Below are positions 1 through 6,351 of a DNA stretch of 37,871 nucleotides, piece by piece. Every line of letters begins with the position of its first letter. The first letter of the stretch is position 1. A program made the translations under genes and the position numbers. Location: the NCBI GenBank assembly GCA_964386235.1, contig CAYLSH010000012.1:1-37871 (forward strand), given 5' to 3'. Source of the DNA: RGIG8767 sp964386235. Its GTDB lineage: Bacteria; Bacillota; Clostridia; Lachnospirales; Lachnospiraceae. Under the pieces are notes generated by a model. The model did no database searches. It was not told where the DNA came from and saw nothing but the letters and a program-made list of their open reading frames with translations.

Positions 1-13
1 TTAATTTTGCCAT
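1..13 (-). CDS. rplL: ribosomal protein L7/L12, first codons only (cut by window edge)
   Basis: Only ATG and the codons for Ala-Lys-Leu are inside the window, reading leftwards from position 13. They follow an AAGGAG ribosome binding site at 23-28 and lie 95 bases after the end of rplJ. MAKL is the usual start of L7/L12 in Clostridia and rplL nearly always follows rplJ, so the call rests mainly on gene order. L7/L12 forms the ribosomal stalk on L10 and recruits translation factors. Confidence 0.8.
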
Positions 14-108
14 TATTATGACTCCTTTCTTTAGAGAATCTTCTCTACAATTATTATTAGGGTTTCATCCGGCAATGCCGGTTTTGGTTGCTTTACATCT
101 TCTACAGA

Positions 109-678
109 TTATGCTTCTGTAGTTTCTGCTTCCGGTGCTGCTTCTGCTGCAGGTTCTTCTACTGCTTCAGCTGCCGGTGCAGGGCATCCTGCTGCGCCAC
201 CTTTTTCTGCCAACTGATTCATGCAACGAGCGAAGTTTGCAATAGGTGACTGGATGCTTCCAAGTAATTTGGAGAGAAGTTCTTCTCTGGAAGGAATGGA
301 AGAAATAGACTTCATTCCGTTTGCATCATATAATGTACCTTCTACAACGCCGGCCTTGATCTCAAGTTTGTCAGCTGTTTTTGCGAAATTTGCAAGTACA
401 CGTGCCGGAGCTGTAGCGTCTGTTGCGGAGATTGCAACTGCGTTAGGTCCGTCAAGATAAGGTGCTAATGCTTCAAAATCAGTACCTTTGAATGCAAAAT
501 TCATCATTGTGTTCTTGTAAACCTTGTAAGTGATTCCTGCTTCACGAAGCTGCTTACGAAGTTCTGTATCCTGAGCTACTGTGAGTCCACGGTAGTCAAC
601 CAGAACTACTGACTGCGCATCCTTGATTGCTGCTGAAATCTCTTCTACGATCGGTTTCTTGATCTCGATTTTTGCCAT
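109..678 (-). CDS. rplJ: 50S ribosomal protein L10
   Basis: A 189-residue L10. It anchors the L7/L12 stalk to 23S rRNA. The N-terminal part has the family pattern with VVLVDYRGLTVAQ and YKVYKNT, and the C-terminal end is an Ala/Glu/Pro-rich tail extending past the usual ~170 residues. An ATG lies two codons upstream at 684, but AGGAGG at 687-692 is only 2 bases from it and 8 bases from the ATG at 678, so 678 is preferred. The gene has its own promoter and an L10-leader attenuator (767-924), so rplJL is probably autoregulated by the L10-L7/L12 complex. rplL follows. Confidence 0.97.
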   Translation of the reverse strand: MAKIEIKKPIVEEISAAIKDAQSVVLVDYRGLTVAQDTELRKQLREAGITYKVYKNTMMNFAFKGTDFEALAPYLDGPNAVAISATDATAPARVLANFAKTADKLEIKAGVVEGTLYDANGMKSISSIPSREELLSKLLGSIQSPIANFARCMNQLAEKGGAAGCPAPAAEAVEEPAAEAAPEAETTEA

Positions 679-766
679 TTTCATTACCTCCTGTTAGATT
701 TGTAAGCCATTCCGGTAAATCATGCCGATCACCGTCCTGGTTGTGCCGATAAGGAGTGTCTTTAAC

Positions 767-795
767 AAAAAACCCTCCTGCCAAAGCAGAAGGGT
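767..795 (-). terminator. attenuator hairpin of the rplJ leader
   Basis: Read on the minus strand, ten bases (ACCCTTCTGC) pair with GCAGGAGGGT across a four-base TTTG loop and are followed by six T. This is an intrinsic terminator lying between the rplJ promoter and the rplJ start, about 90 bases before the gene, where the L10-leader family has its attenuator. Confidence 0.88.
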
Positions 796-890
796 AACAT
801 TCATTAGAAAATTACATATCCTTTCCTCGGTAGGCGATCACTCTTTACGCTTTACAGCACCTACTGTCTTCGGCATGGTCAAAACAACCT
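796..890 (-). promoter_or_regulatory. ribosomal L10 leader RNA (aptamer region)
   Basis: The transcribed leader contains the stretch AGACAGTAGGTGCTG followed by AAAGAGTGATCGCCTACCG. This matches my memory of the conserved core of the L10 leader of Firmicutes, which binds the L10-L7/L12 complex and controls the terminator just downstream. The complementary AGTAGG and CCTAC segments are visible. The boundaries are approximate, and the assignment comes from motif recognition plus position, not from a covariance-model search. Confidence 0.82.
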
Positions 891-895
891 CAACT

Positions 896-924
896 AATGT
901 AGCATGCCGGGCGAGATATGTCAA
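896..924 (-). promoter_or_regulatory. sigma-A promoter of rplJL
   Basis: On the minus strand, a perfect -35 TTGACA (919-924) and a -10 TACATT (896-901) are separated by exactly 17 bases. It starts the rplJ leader transcript and makes rplJL independent of the upstream rplKA and capA genes. Confidence 0.8.
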
Positions 925-980
925 GCATTATTTTTCACGATTCATTATTAATCATGATTGATTATAATCATGCAGTCCTA

Positions 981-2252
981 TTATTTGCTTGTAATATATC
1001 CTGCCGGATCCATATTGATCGTCGGCGACAGGGACTGTATGTAGGCAAGAATCCGTTTCCGGTCGGCATCACCGGCTATGGTTGTTTTGCATCCCGACTG
1101 GATTGCCGGAACAAACTGCAGCGACTGCATTCCGTTTTCATTCAGCACTACTTTTAAAATGCCCGTATCCTGTGTTTTGGAATTAAACCAGAAATTTCCC
1201 ATGCTATAGATGACCGGCACATTATTCACATAGGCAATCTCCTGCAAGCAGTGCGGATGATCCCCCACAATGAGGTCCACGCCGGCATCCGCAAGTTTCT
1301 TTGCCAGATCAGATTGCGCCCAGTGAAGTTCGTCCGTCATTTCCGTTCCCCAATGAATATAGGCAATCACAAAATCCGATTGTTCTTTCGCTTCCCGCAC
1401 CACATCACACACCCGGTCATCATTCCAGCAACGGAACACGCCCGCGCTGTTTTCGCCTGCGCCCTTTGTGTCCGGATAGTCGCCCTGTTCAATCTGGGTT
1501 GCCGATACAAAGGCAATCTTGTAATCATTGGCTATAAAATAAACCGGTTTTACCGCCTCCACGATATTACGTCCTGCCCCCACATAAGGGATGGCTGCGC
1601 CTTCCAGGGTGTCCAATGTATCCAGAAGAGAAATCTCTCCGTAATCATAGGAATGGTTGTTCGCAAGAGAAACCAGATCCACTCCCAGATCATGAAGATA
1701 CTCCACATGTTCCGGGTGCGCACGAAACGTAAAGGTTTTATTCTCCGTCGGCACTCCGCGATCCGTGTAGGTAAACTCATTATTCAGCATAAAAACATCC
1801 GCGCTCTCCATCTCTTTGAGCATAAATTCATCAAAGCAGTCGCGGATATCGCCGCCGCGTTGCGCCAGAGTGCTCATATTCGCATATCCCTGTGCAAAAG
1901 AAATATCCCCGGCAAAAGCAAGCACAGTCTCTTCTTCGGATGCGGTTTTTTTGGCATAAATACGATTTTTCCGGCAAAAGTCTTCATCCGCAAGTTCTTT
2001 TCCGTAACGGGAGGCGTCCTCCGGTTGCGTTTCTGCAGGTGTTTTCTCCGGCAGGGGATCAATCGCAATCTCCTGTACAACCGGCTGTGCCGTCTGTATC
2101 TGCGTTTCTTCCTGATCCATATGCTGCCACAGAAAAAAACCGGCAACAACAATTGTCACGATGGCAAGAAGTTCCAGTATGAGCAGAACAATCCGTCCAT
2201 GTAATTTATTTTTTTCTTTTTTCTTCGATTTCCTGTCCTGTGTCTGCACCAT
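981..2252 (-). CDS. CapA-family metallophosphatase-like protein, membrane anchored
   Basis: A 423-residue protein of the PGA_cap (CapA) family. A short basic N-terminus is followed by one membrane segment at about residues 19-43, so the catalytic part probably sits outside the membrane. Family motifs in order are AFAGDISF, NNEFTYTD, LANNHSYDYG, IHWGTEM and VGDHPHCLQ, with the Asp/Asn/His residues expected of the calcineurin-like fold. CapA proteins act in poly-gamma-glutamate export or in other envelope processes, and the substrate here is unknown. The frame is open up to a TTG at 2318, but that longer form would cover the rplA terminator, so the ATG at 2252 (or the GTG one codon on) is preferred. 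No capB or capC lies nearby, so poly-gamma-glutamate synthesis is not implied. Confidence 0.85.
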   Translation of the reverse strand: MVQTQDRKSKKKEKNKLHGRIVLLILELLAIVTIVVAGFFLWQHMDQEETQIQTAQPVVQEIAIDPLPEKTPAETQPEDASRYGKELADEDFCRKNRIYAKKTASEEETVLAFAGDISFAQGYANMSTLAQRGGDIRDCFDEFMLKEMESADVFMLNNEFTYTDRGVPTENKTFTFRAHPEHVEYLHDLGVDLVSLANNHSYDYGEISLLDTLDTLEGAAIPYVGAGRNIVEAVKPVYFIANDYKIAFVSATQIEQGDYPDTKGAGENSAGVFRCWNDDRVCDVVREAKEQSDFVIAYIHWGTEMTDELHWAQSDLAKKLADAGVDLIVGDHPHCLQEIAYVNNVPVIYSMGNFWFNSKTQDTGILKVVLNENGMQSLQFVPAIQSGCKTTIAGDADRKRILAYIQSLSPTINMDPAGYITSK

Positions 2253-2266
2253 ACCCTCATCACCGT

Positions 2267-2297
2267 AATAAAAACCCCGATACCTTACGTATCGGGG
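2267..2297 (-). terminator. intrinsic terminator after rplA
   Basis: A perfect 9-bp stem (CCCCGATAC with GTATCGGGG) has a five-base loop and is followed by TTTTTATT on the minus strand. It lies 34 bases after rplA and just before the start of the capA-like gene, so that gene needs read-through or a promoter I could not identify. Confidence 0.92.
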
Positions 2298-2330
2298 TAA
2301 TTTCACACATTCTGCCAAACAGCGTGCTGC

Positions 2331-3020
2331 TTAGTACTTTGCTGTAGAAACCTTAACACCGGGTCCCATTGTGCATGCAAGTGTAACACTCTTTAAGTAC
2401 TGACCTTTTAATGCACTTGGTTTTGCCTTTAAGATCGCGCCCATCAATGCATCAAAGTTCTGCTGTAACTGTTCTTCTGTGAAAGAAGCCTTTCCAACCG
2501 GAACATGGATGATGTTTGCTTTGTCAAGTCTGTATTCAATCTTACCAGCCTTGATATCGTTAACAGCTTTTGTAACATCCATTGTTACCGTACCGGCCTT
2601 CGGGTTCGGCATTAAGCCTTTAGGACCTAACACTTTACCAAGACGTCCAACAACACCCATCATATCCGGAGTTGCTACAACAACGTCAAACTCAAACCAT
2701 CCATCATTCTGGATCTTAGGAATCAATTCTTCACCACCAACGAAATCAGCGCCTGCTGCCTGTGCTTCGTCAGCCTTTGTTCCTTTTGCAAATACTAATA
2801 CTCTAACAGTCTTACCGGTTCCGTTCGGTAATACAACGGCACCACGTACCTGCTGATCAGCGTGACGTCCGTCACAGCCTGTTCTGATATGAACTTCTAC
2901 TGTTTCGTCAAATTTTGCGCTTGCTGTTTTCTTAACAACACTGATCGCATCTGCTGGCTCATAAGCAACAGAGCGGTCAATTAATTTAGCGGCTTCTGTA
3001 TATTTTTTTCCGTGTTTCAT
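2331..3020 (-). CDS. rplA: 50S ribosomal protein L1
   Basis: A 229-residue L1, the normal bacterial length. It binds the L1 stalk of 23S rRNA and is often a translational repressor of its own operon. Visible motifs are MKHGKKYTEAAKLID at the start and GVVGRLGKVLGPKGLMPNPKAGTVT in the middle as separate conserved stretches. A GTG three codons upstream is in frame, but GGAGGAG lies 8 bases before the ATG at 3020, so that start is chosen. It follows rplK by 18 bases and ends at a strong terminator. Confidence 0.98.
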   Translation of the reverse strand: MKHGKKYTEAAKLIDRSVAYEPADAISVVKKTASAKFDETVEVHIRTGCDGRHADQQVRGAVVLPNGTGKTVRVLVFAKGTKADEAQAAGADFVGGEELIPKIQNDGWFEFDVVVATPDMMGVVGRLGKVLGPKGLMPNPKAGTVTMDVTKAVNDIKAGKIEYRLDKANIIHVPVGKASFTEEQLQQNFDALMGAILKAKPSALKGQYLKSVTLACTMGPGVKVSTAKY

Positions 3021-3038
3021 CTTTACCACTCCTCCTTA

Positions 3039-3464
3039 TTAGTCTTCTACTGTGATACCCATGCTTCTTGCGGTACCGGCGATCATACTCATAGCACTTT
3101 CAATGTTTGCAGCATTTAAATCAGGCATCTTTAATTCAGCGATCTCACGAACTTTGTCCTTAGAGATAGTAGCAACCTTTGTTTTGTTAGGTGTAGCTGA
3201 ACCGGATTTGATATTACATGCTTTTTTGAGTAACATCGCAGCTGGGGGAGTCTTTGTAACAAAGCTGAAACTTCTGTCTGCGTAAACTGTAATAACAACA
3301 GGGATGATAACATCACCTTTATCTGCTGTTTTTGCGTTGAACTGTTTTGTAAATTCAACGATGTTAACACCATGCTGACCTAATGCAGGACCAACTGGTG
3401 GTGCTGGTGTTGCTTTACCAGCAGGGATCTGTAACTTGATATATCCTTCTACTTTTTTTGCCAT
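3039..3464 (-). CDS. rplK: 50S ribosomal protein L11
   Basis: A 141-residue L11, the canonical length. It sits at the GTPase-associated centre of 23S rRNA. Typical features are the N-terminal MAKKVEGYIKLQIPAGKA, the GPALGQHGVNI segment, and the C-terminal RNA-binding half with KSGSATPNK and GTARSMGI. The ATG at 3464 has AGGAGG 8 bases upstream; an in-frame GTG three codons earlier overlaps that site and is rejected. A structured leader lies upstream (3492-3520). Confidence 0.98.
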   Translation of the reverse strand: MAKKVEGYIKLQIPAGKATPAPPVGPALGQHGVNIVEFTKQFNAKTADKGDVIIPVVITVYADRSFSFVTKTPPAAMLLKKACNIKSGSATPNKTKVATISKDKVREIAELKMPDLNAANIESAMSMIAGTARSMGITVED

Positions 3465-3491
3465 GACAGGCACCTCCTATTTATCTATGTT

Positions 3492-3520
3492 GTGGTCACG
3501 GGCTAGGTAACCCTCCCACC
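3492..3520 (-). promoter_or_regulatory. structured leader upstream of rplK
   Basis: In the 128-base gap between nusG and rplK the minus strand reads GGTGGGAGGGTTACC, then GCCCGTGACCAC. GTGG can pair with CCAC and GGG with CCC, with internal bulges. A GTGGGAGG...ACCAC element at this place is common in Firmicutes and may be a binding site for an autoregulatory ribosomal protein of the operon (L1 or L11). That role is inferred; no terminator hairpin accompanies it. Confidence 0.5.
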
Positions 3521-3592
3521 GCTTAATGGATCGCTCCAATAAACTTCAATTTCAAAAAACGATCAATACGCATATACGCGCTTAATTGTTAC

Positions 3593-4108
3593 CTACATTT
3601 TGCGGACTTCTTCGAATCCGATTTCGACAGGTGTTTCCCTGCCAAATAATTCTACATTGATCGTGGCTGTCTGTTTGCCATAATCAATTCTCTGAACCGC
3701 ACCGACTGTATCCTTCCATGCACCGGCAACAACCACAATGGTATCACCTTCTGCAAAATCAATCGATACATTTTCAGACTTAATGCCAAGCGGCTTCATC
3801 TCCGCCTCTGTCAGCGGCACCGGCTTGCTTCCCGGTCCGACAAATCCTGTTACGCCACGGGTGTTACGAACCACATACCACGTTTCGTCATTCATTACCA
3901 TATTGATCAGCACATAACTTGGGAACATCTTCTTCTGAACCGTTTTGCGGGCTCCGTTTTTCATCTCAACCACTTCCTGCATCGGAACGCGGACTTCTAA
4001 AATCTCTTCCTGAAGGTTTCTGTTCTCAATTGTTTTCTCAATATCCGCTTTGACCTTATTCTCATAACCGGAATAAGTATGCACTACATACCAATTTGCT
4101 TCTGCCAT
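3593..4108 (-). CDS. nusG: transcription termination/antitermination protein NusG
   Basis: A 171-residue NusG. It binds RNA polymerase and, through its KOW domain, Rho or the ribosome. The N-terminal NGN domain shows WYVVHTYSGYENKV, FPSYVLI and VRNTRGVTGFVG; the C-terminal KOW part contains FAEGDTIVVVAGAWKD. The ATG at 4108 has AGAGG 6 bases upstream; a TTG two codons earlier is less likely. It follows secE by 21 bases, as in most bacteria. Confidence 0.98.
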   Translation of the reverse strand: MAEANWYVVHTYSGYENKVKADIEKTIENRNLQEEILEVRVPMQEVVEMKNGARKTVQKKMFPSYVLINMVMNDETWYVVRNTRGVTGFVGPGSKPVPLTEAEMKPLGIKSENVSIDFAEGDTIVVVAGAWKDTVGAVQRIDYGKQTATINVELFGRETPVEIGFEEVRKM

Positions 4109-4129
4109 AATCAACCTCTCGCCTTACAA

Positions 4130-4339
4130 TTATAAAGAAGATAAGAAACTTACGCCATACTGGATCACTGTATCCATTAAGGTAATCAGTATTCCAAGCA
4201 CTACAGAAACGGCAACAACCACTACGGACTGTTTTAACATGGTATTGGCATCTGGCCATGAAATCTTCTTAAATTCAGTTTTTACGCCTTTGAAAAATCC
4301 ATTCAGACCGGACTTTTCTGTCTTTGGGGAATCTCCCAT
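4130..4339 (-). CDS. secE: preprotein translocase subunit SecE
   Basis: A 69-residue single-span SecE, which clamps SecY in the plasma-membrane translocon. The amphipathic region reads FFKGVKTEFKKISWP, the family signature, followed by one hydrophobic segment at about residues 35-60. AAAGGAG stands 7 bases before the ATG. It lies between rpmG and nusG as usual in Firmicutes. Confidence 0.97.
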   Translation of the reverse strand: MGDSPKTEKSGLNGFFKGVKTEFKKISWPDANTMLKQSVVVVAVSVVLGILITLMDTVIQYGVSFLSSL

Positions 4340-4384
4340 AACGAAACTCCTTTCATAAAAAAGAAAAAAGTGCTTACCACAAAA

Positions 4385-4534
4385 CTATTTTGTTTCTTTG
4401 TGCATTGTGTGAGTCTTGCAGAATCTGCAGTATTTCTTTGTTTCCATTCTGTCCGGATGTGCTTTTTTATCTTTTGTCGTATTGTAATTACGCTGTTTGC
4501 ACTCGGTACATGCTAATGTGATTTTTGTACGCAT
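4385..4534 (-). CDS. rpmG: 50S ribosomal protein L33, zinc-binding form
   Basis: A 49-residue protein starting MRTKITLACTECKQRNYNT. Two CxxC pairs (CTEC and CRFC) mark the zinc-containing version of L33, which is used when zinc is sufficient. GGAGGTG lies 6 bases before the ATG at 4534. It heads the secE-nusG transcription unit, behind the promoter at 4674-4702. Confidence 0.95.
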   Translation of the reverse strand: MRTKITLACTECKQRNYNTTKDKKAHPDRMETKKYCRFCKTHTMHKETK

Positions 4535-4673
4535 TTTTTCACCTCCAGTCAAATTTTGCGCATAAAAAAAAGACCTAAAATCTCATCTCGTCTGTTCATA
4601 CTACCATATCAGCAGACCTACGTCAACGGATTTTTTACTTTTGAACACTATTTTTTAACGCTATTTCGGGAAT

Positions 4674-4702
4674 ATAATATAGTAATTTTCCATTTTTGTC
4701 AA
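4674..4702 (-). promoter_or_regulatory. sigma-A promoter of rpmG-secE-nusG
   Basis: On the minus strand there is a perfect -35 TTGACA (4697-4702), a 17-base spacer and a -10 TATTAT (4674-4679). It lies about 140 bases upstream of rpmG, leaving room for an untranslated leader in which I see no clear hairpin terminator. Confidence 0.8.
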
Positions 4703-4744
4703 AAAAAAGTGAAAAAAACAGGCATATTAAGTACATTTGATACA

Positions 4745-4773
4745 TTGAAGTGCCCTAAAAAGTGTGTTACATT
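4745..4773 (+). promoter_or_regulatory. possible sigma-A promoter of the fliD-like gene
   Basis: TTGAAG (4745-4750) and TACATT (4768-4773) are separated by 17 bases, about 50 bases before the start codon at 4822. Four of six -10 bases and most -35 bases match the consensus. No sigma-28 motif (TAAA...CCGATAA) was found in the 287-base gap, which is unusual for a late flagellar gene. Confidence 0.45.
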
Positions 4774-4821
4774 TAATGTATATTACTGGGTTTATTGATT
4801 AAGGTGAAAGGAGGAGCCGGC

Positions 4822-6210
4822 ATGAACAATGCAGTTATGAGTAATGTGTATAATCAGTTTTCCACTACATATCTGCCCAAAAAAGCCGTTGGACGCTATG
4901 ACACGCACAAAAGAAGCGAACTGCGTACGCTTTGCAGTTCCATGGCAAAGGTTAACCGGGATGCTCCTGTTTATCTCCTTGACAATACTACCGATGCCCG
5001 CAAATACGTGATCCATCTGAAAGAAGATGCCAGAGATCTGCGCAATGCGATCGTTTCGACTCTGGGTGACGTGGAAGACACCGCATTCAGTCAAAAGATA
5101 GCCTACTCTTCCAATCCCAATGTAGTCAGTGCCAAATATATCGGCAGTCAGTCCTCTTTTATACCACAGAAAGAAGGAACTGCTTCCGAGGGAGACAACG
5201 TTTCCGAAGGAAACGACGTTATTTCCGTCAACGGGCAGGTTCCTACCTATGATATAGAAGTGCTTTCACTGGCTTCTCCGCAGATCAACCTCGGGATGTA
5301 TGTTCCCTCCGAAGAACGCGCTTTGGAGCCGGGCAAATATTCTTTCGACATCAATATCCATGATATGGGCTATGAGTTTCAGTTTAGCATCAACGAATCC
5401 GATACCAATCTTGATATCCAGAAACGTCTGTGCCGGCTGATTAACAATTCCAAGATCGGTCTGAACGCAGAATTGCGTACGGACGGGGAGAGTTTATCCG
5501 CGTTGCGGATAGAATCCGGCAAATCCGGCATTGAGCCCGGACAAAACGAACGCATTTTTTCCATTTCGGACAATGACACGGAACACCTTTCCGGTGCGGT
5601 TGCTTACTTTGGACTCGATTACACCGTAAAAGATGCGGCAAATGCCAGTTTTATCGTAAACGGTACGCAGGCTACTGCTGCTTCCAATCATTTTATTCTT
5701 CAGAATAATTACGAGATTACCTTAAACGGCATCAGTGAAAATGAAGGACAGACCACCACGATTGGGGTAAAACCGGATGTCGAAGCTTTGCAGGAAAATA
5801 TTGCCAATCTGATCGGCGGATACAATCATTTTATCCGTTCCGTATCCGAATATAAAAATTCACAGTCGGGAAGCAATTTCCTGATCAAAGAAATGAACCG
5901 GATTACCGGTTACTATCAACAGGAGATAGAAAAGCTCGGAATCCGGACGGATCAGGACGGAACCCTTCAGATTGATACCGAACAACTGCAACAGTCCGTG
6001 ATTTCCTCCGATGCACCGGATACGCTTTCCTCCCTGGATGCGTTAAAATCCTTTTCGCATTCCATGCTCCGTAAAAGCAGTCAGATTTCACTCAATCCGG
6101 TATCCTATATGAATAAAACCGTTGTGGCATACAAAAATCCGGGCAATTATTTCCTAAGCCCCTATGTAACCAGTGCTTACTCCGGTATGTTTTTTAACAA
6201 CTACTGCTAA
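4822..6210 (+). CDS. FliD-like flagellar filament cap / hook-associated protein 2 homologue
   Basis: A 462-residue protein resembling the filament cap protein FliD, which sits at the filament tip and helps flagellin assemble. A FliD_N-like segment with TYDIEVLSLASPQ starts near residue 142, preceded by VSAKYIGSQSS. A FliD_C-like region at about 270-400 contains ASFIVNGT, YEITLNGI and IANLIGGYNHFI, then a late heptad-like stretch with LGIRTDQDGTLQID. The first ~100 residues are not recognisable as FliD, and the C-terminal coil of normal FliD is shortened. A Gly/Glu/Ser/Asn-rich linker is at about 117-140. GGAGG stands before the ATG at 4822; an upstream in-frame ATG at 4795 is less likely. It is separated from all other flagellar genes here and could be a specialised paralogue. 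Confidence 0.72.
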   Translation: MNNAVMSNVYNQFSTTYLPKKAVGRYDTHKRSELRTLCSSMAKVNRDAPVYLLDNTTDARKYVIHLKEDARDLRNAIVSTLGDVEDTAFSQKIAYSSNPNVVSAKYIGSQSSFIPQKEGTASEGDNVSEGNDVISVNGQVPTYDIEVLSLASPQINLGMYVPSEERALEPGKYSFDINIHDMGYEFQFSINESDTNLDIQKRLCRLINNSKIGLNAELRTDGESLSALRIESGKSGIEPGQNERIFSISDNDTEHLSGAVAYFGLDYTVKDAANASFIVNGTQATAASNHFILQNNYEITLNGISENEGQTTTIGVKPDVEALQENIANLIGGYNHFIRSVSEYKNSQSGSNFLIKEMNRITGYYQQEIEKLGIRTDQDGTLQIDTEQLQQSVISSDAPDTLSSLDALKSFSHSMLRKSSQISLNPVSYMNKTVVAYKNPGNYFLSPYVTSAYSGMFFNNYC

Positions 6211-6215
6211 TCATA

Positions 6216-6257
6216 ATGGCACCGCATCCGCAAACCCGCAGATACGATGCCATTTTT
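6216..6257 (+). terminator. terminator of the fliD-like gene
   Basis: An imperfect stem, ATGGCACCGCATC with GATACGATGCCAT, closes a 12-base loop and is followed by five T on the plus strand, directly after the stop codon. Confidence 0.7.
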
Positions 6258-6258
6258 A

Positions 6259-6293
6259 TGCAATAGGAAATTTCTTTAAAATTACCTATTGCA
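6259..6293. repeat. long inverted repeat in a convergent intergenic region
   Basis: TGCAATAGGAAATT pairs with AATTACCTATTGCA (14-base arms, one A-A mismatch) around a 7-base loop. It is not followed by a T tract on the plus strand, so it is a hairpin of unknown role between two terminators. Confidence 0.6.
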
Positions 6294-6323
6294 CAAAAAA
6301 CACTCCGTGAGGATGCGCACGCT

Positions 6324-6351
6324 AGAGTTTCGCAAGCGAAACTCTTTTTTA
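6324..6351 (+). terminator. second terminator between fliD-like and glgX
   Basis: A perfect 10-bp stem (AGAGTTTCGC with GCGAAACTCT), a 2-base loop and six T on the plus strand. It abuts the last codon of glgX on the other strand. On the minus strand there is no T tract, so it mainly stops transcription coming from the left. Confidence 0.75.

Noticed and set aside
953..972. AT-rich hairpin after the capA-like gene as its terminator
   Set aside because: The arms pair, but no T tract follows on the minus strand.
1251..2204. Long plus-strand open frame opposite the capA-like gene
   Set aside because: It lacks a ribosome binding site and family motifs; the minus frame has clear CapA motifs.
2253..2318. 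Longer capA-like protein starting at TTG 2318
   Set aside because: It would translate through the rplA terminator hairpin, and no ribosome binding site is present.
4535..4821. Sigma-28 promoter for the fliD-like gene
   Set aside because: No TAAA...CCGATAA arrangement was found in this gap.
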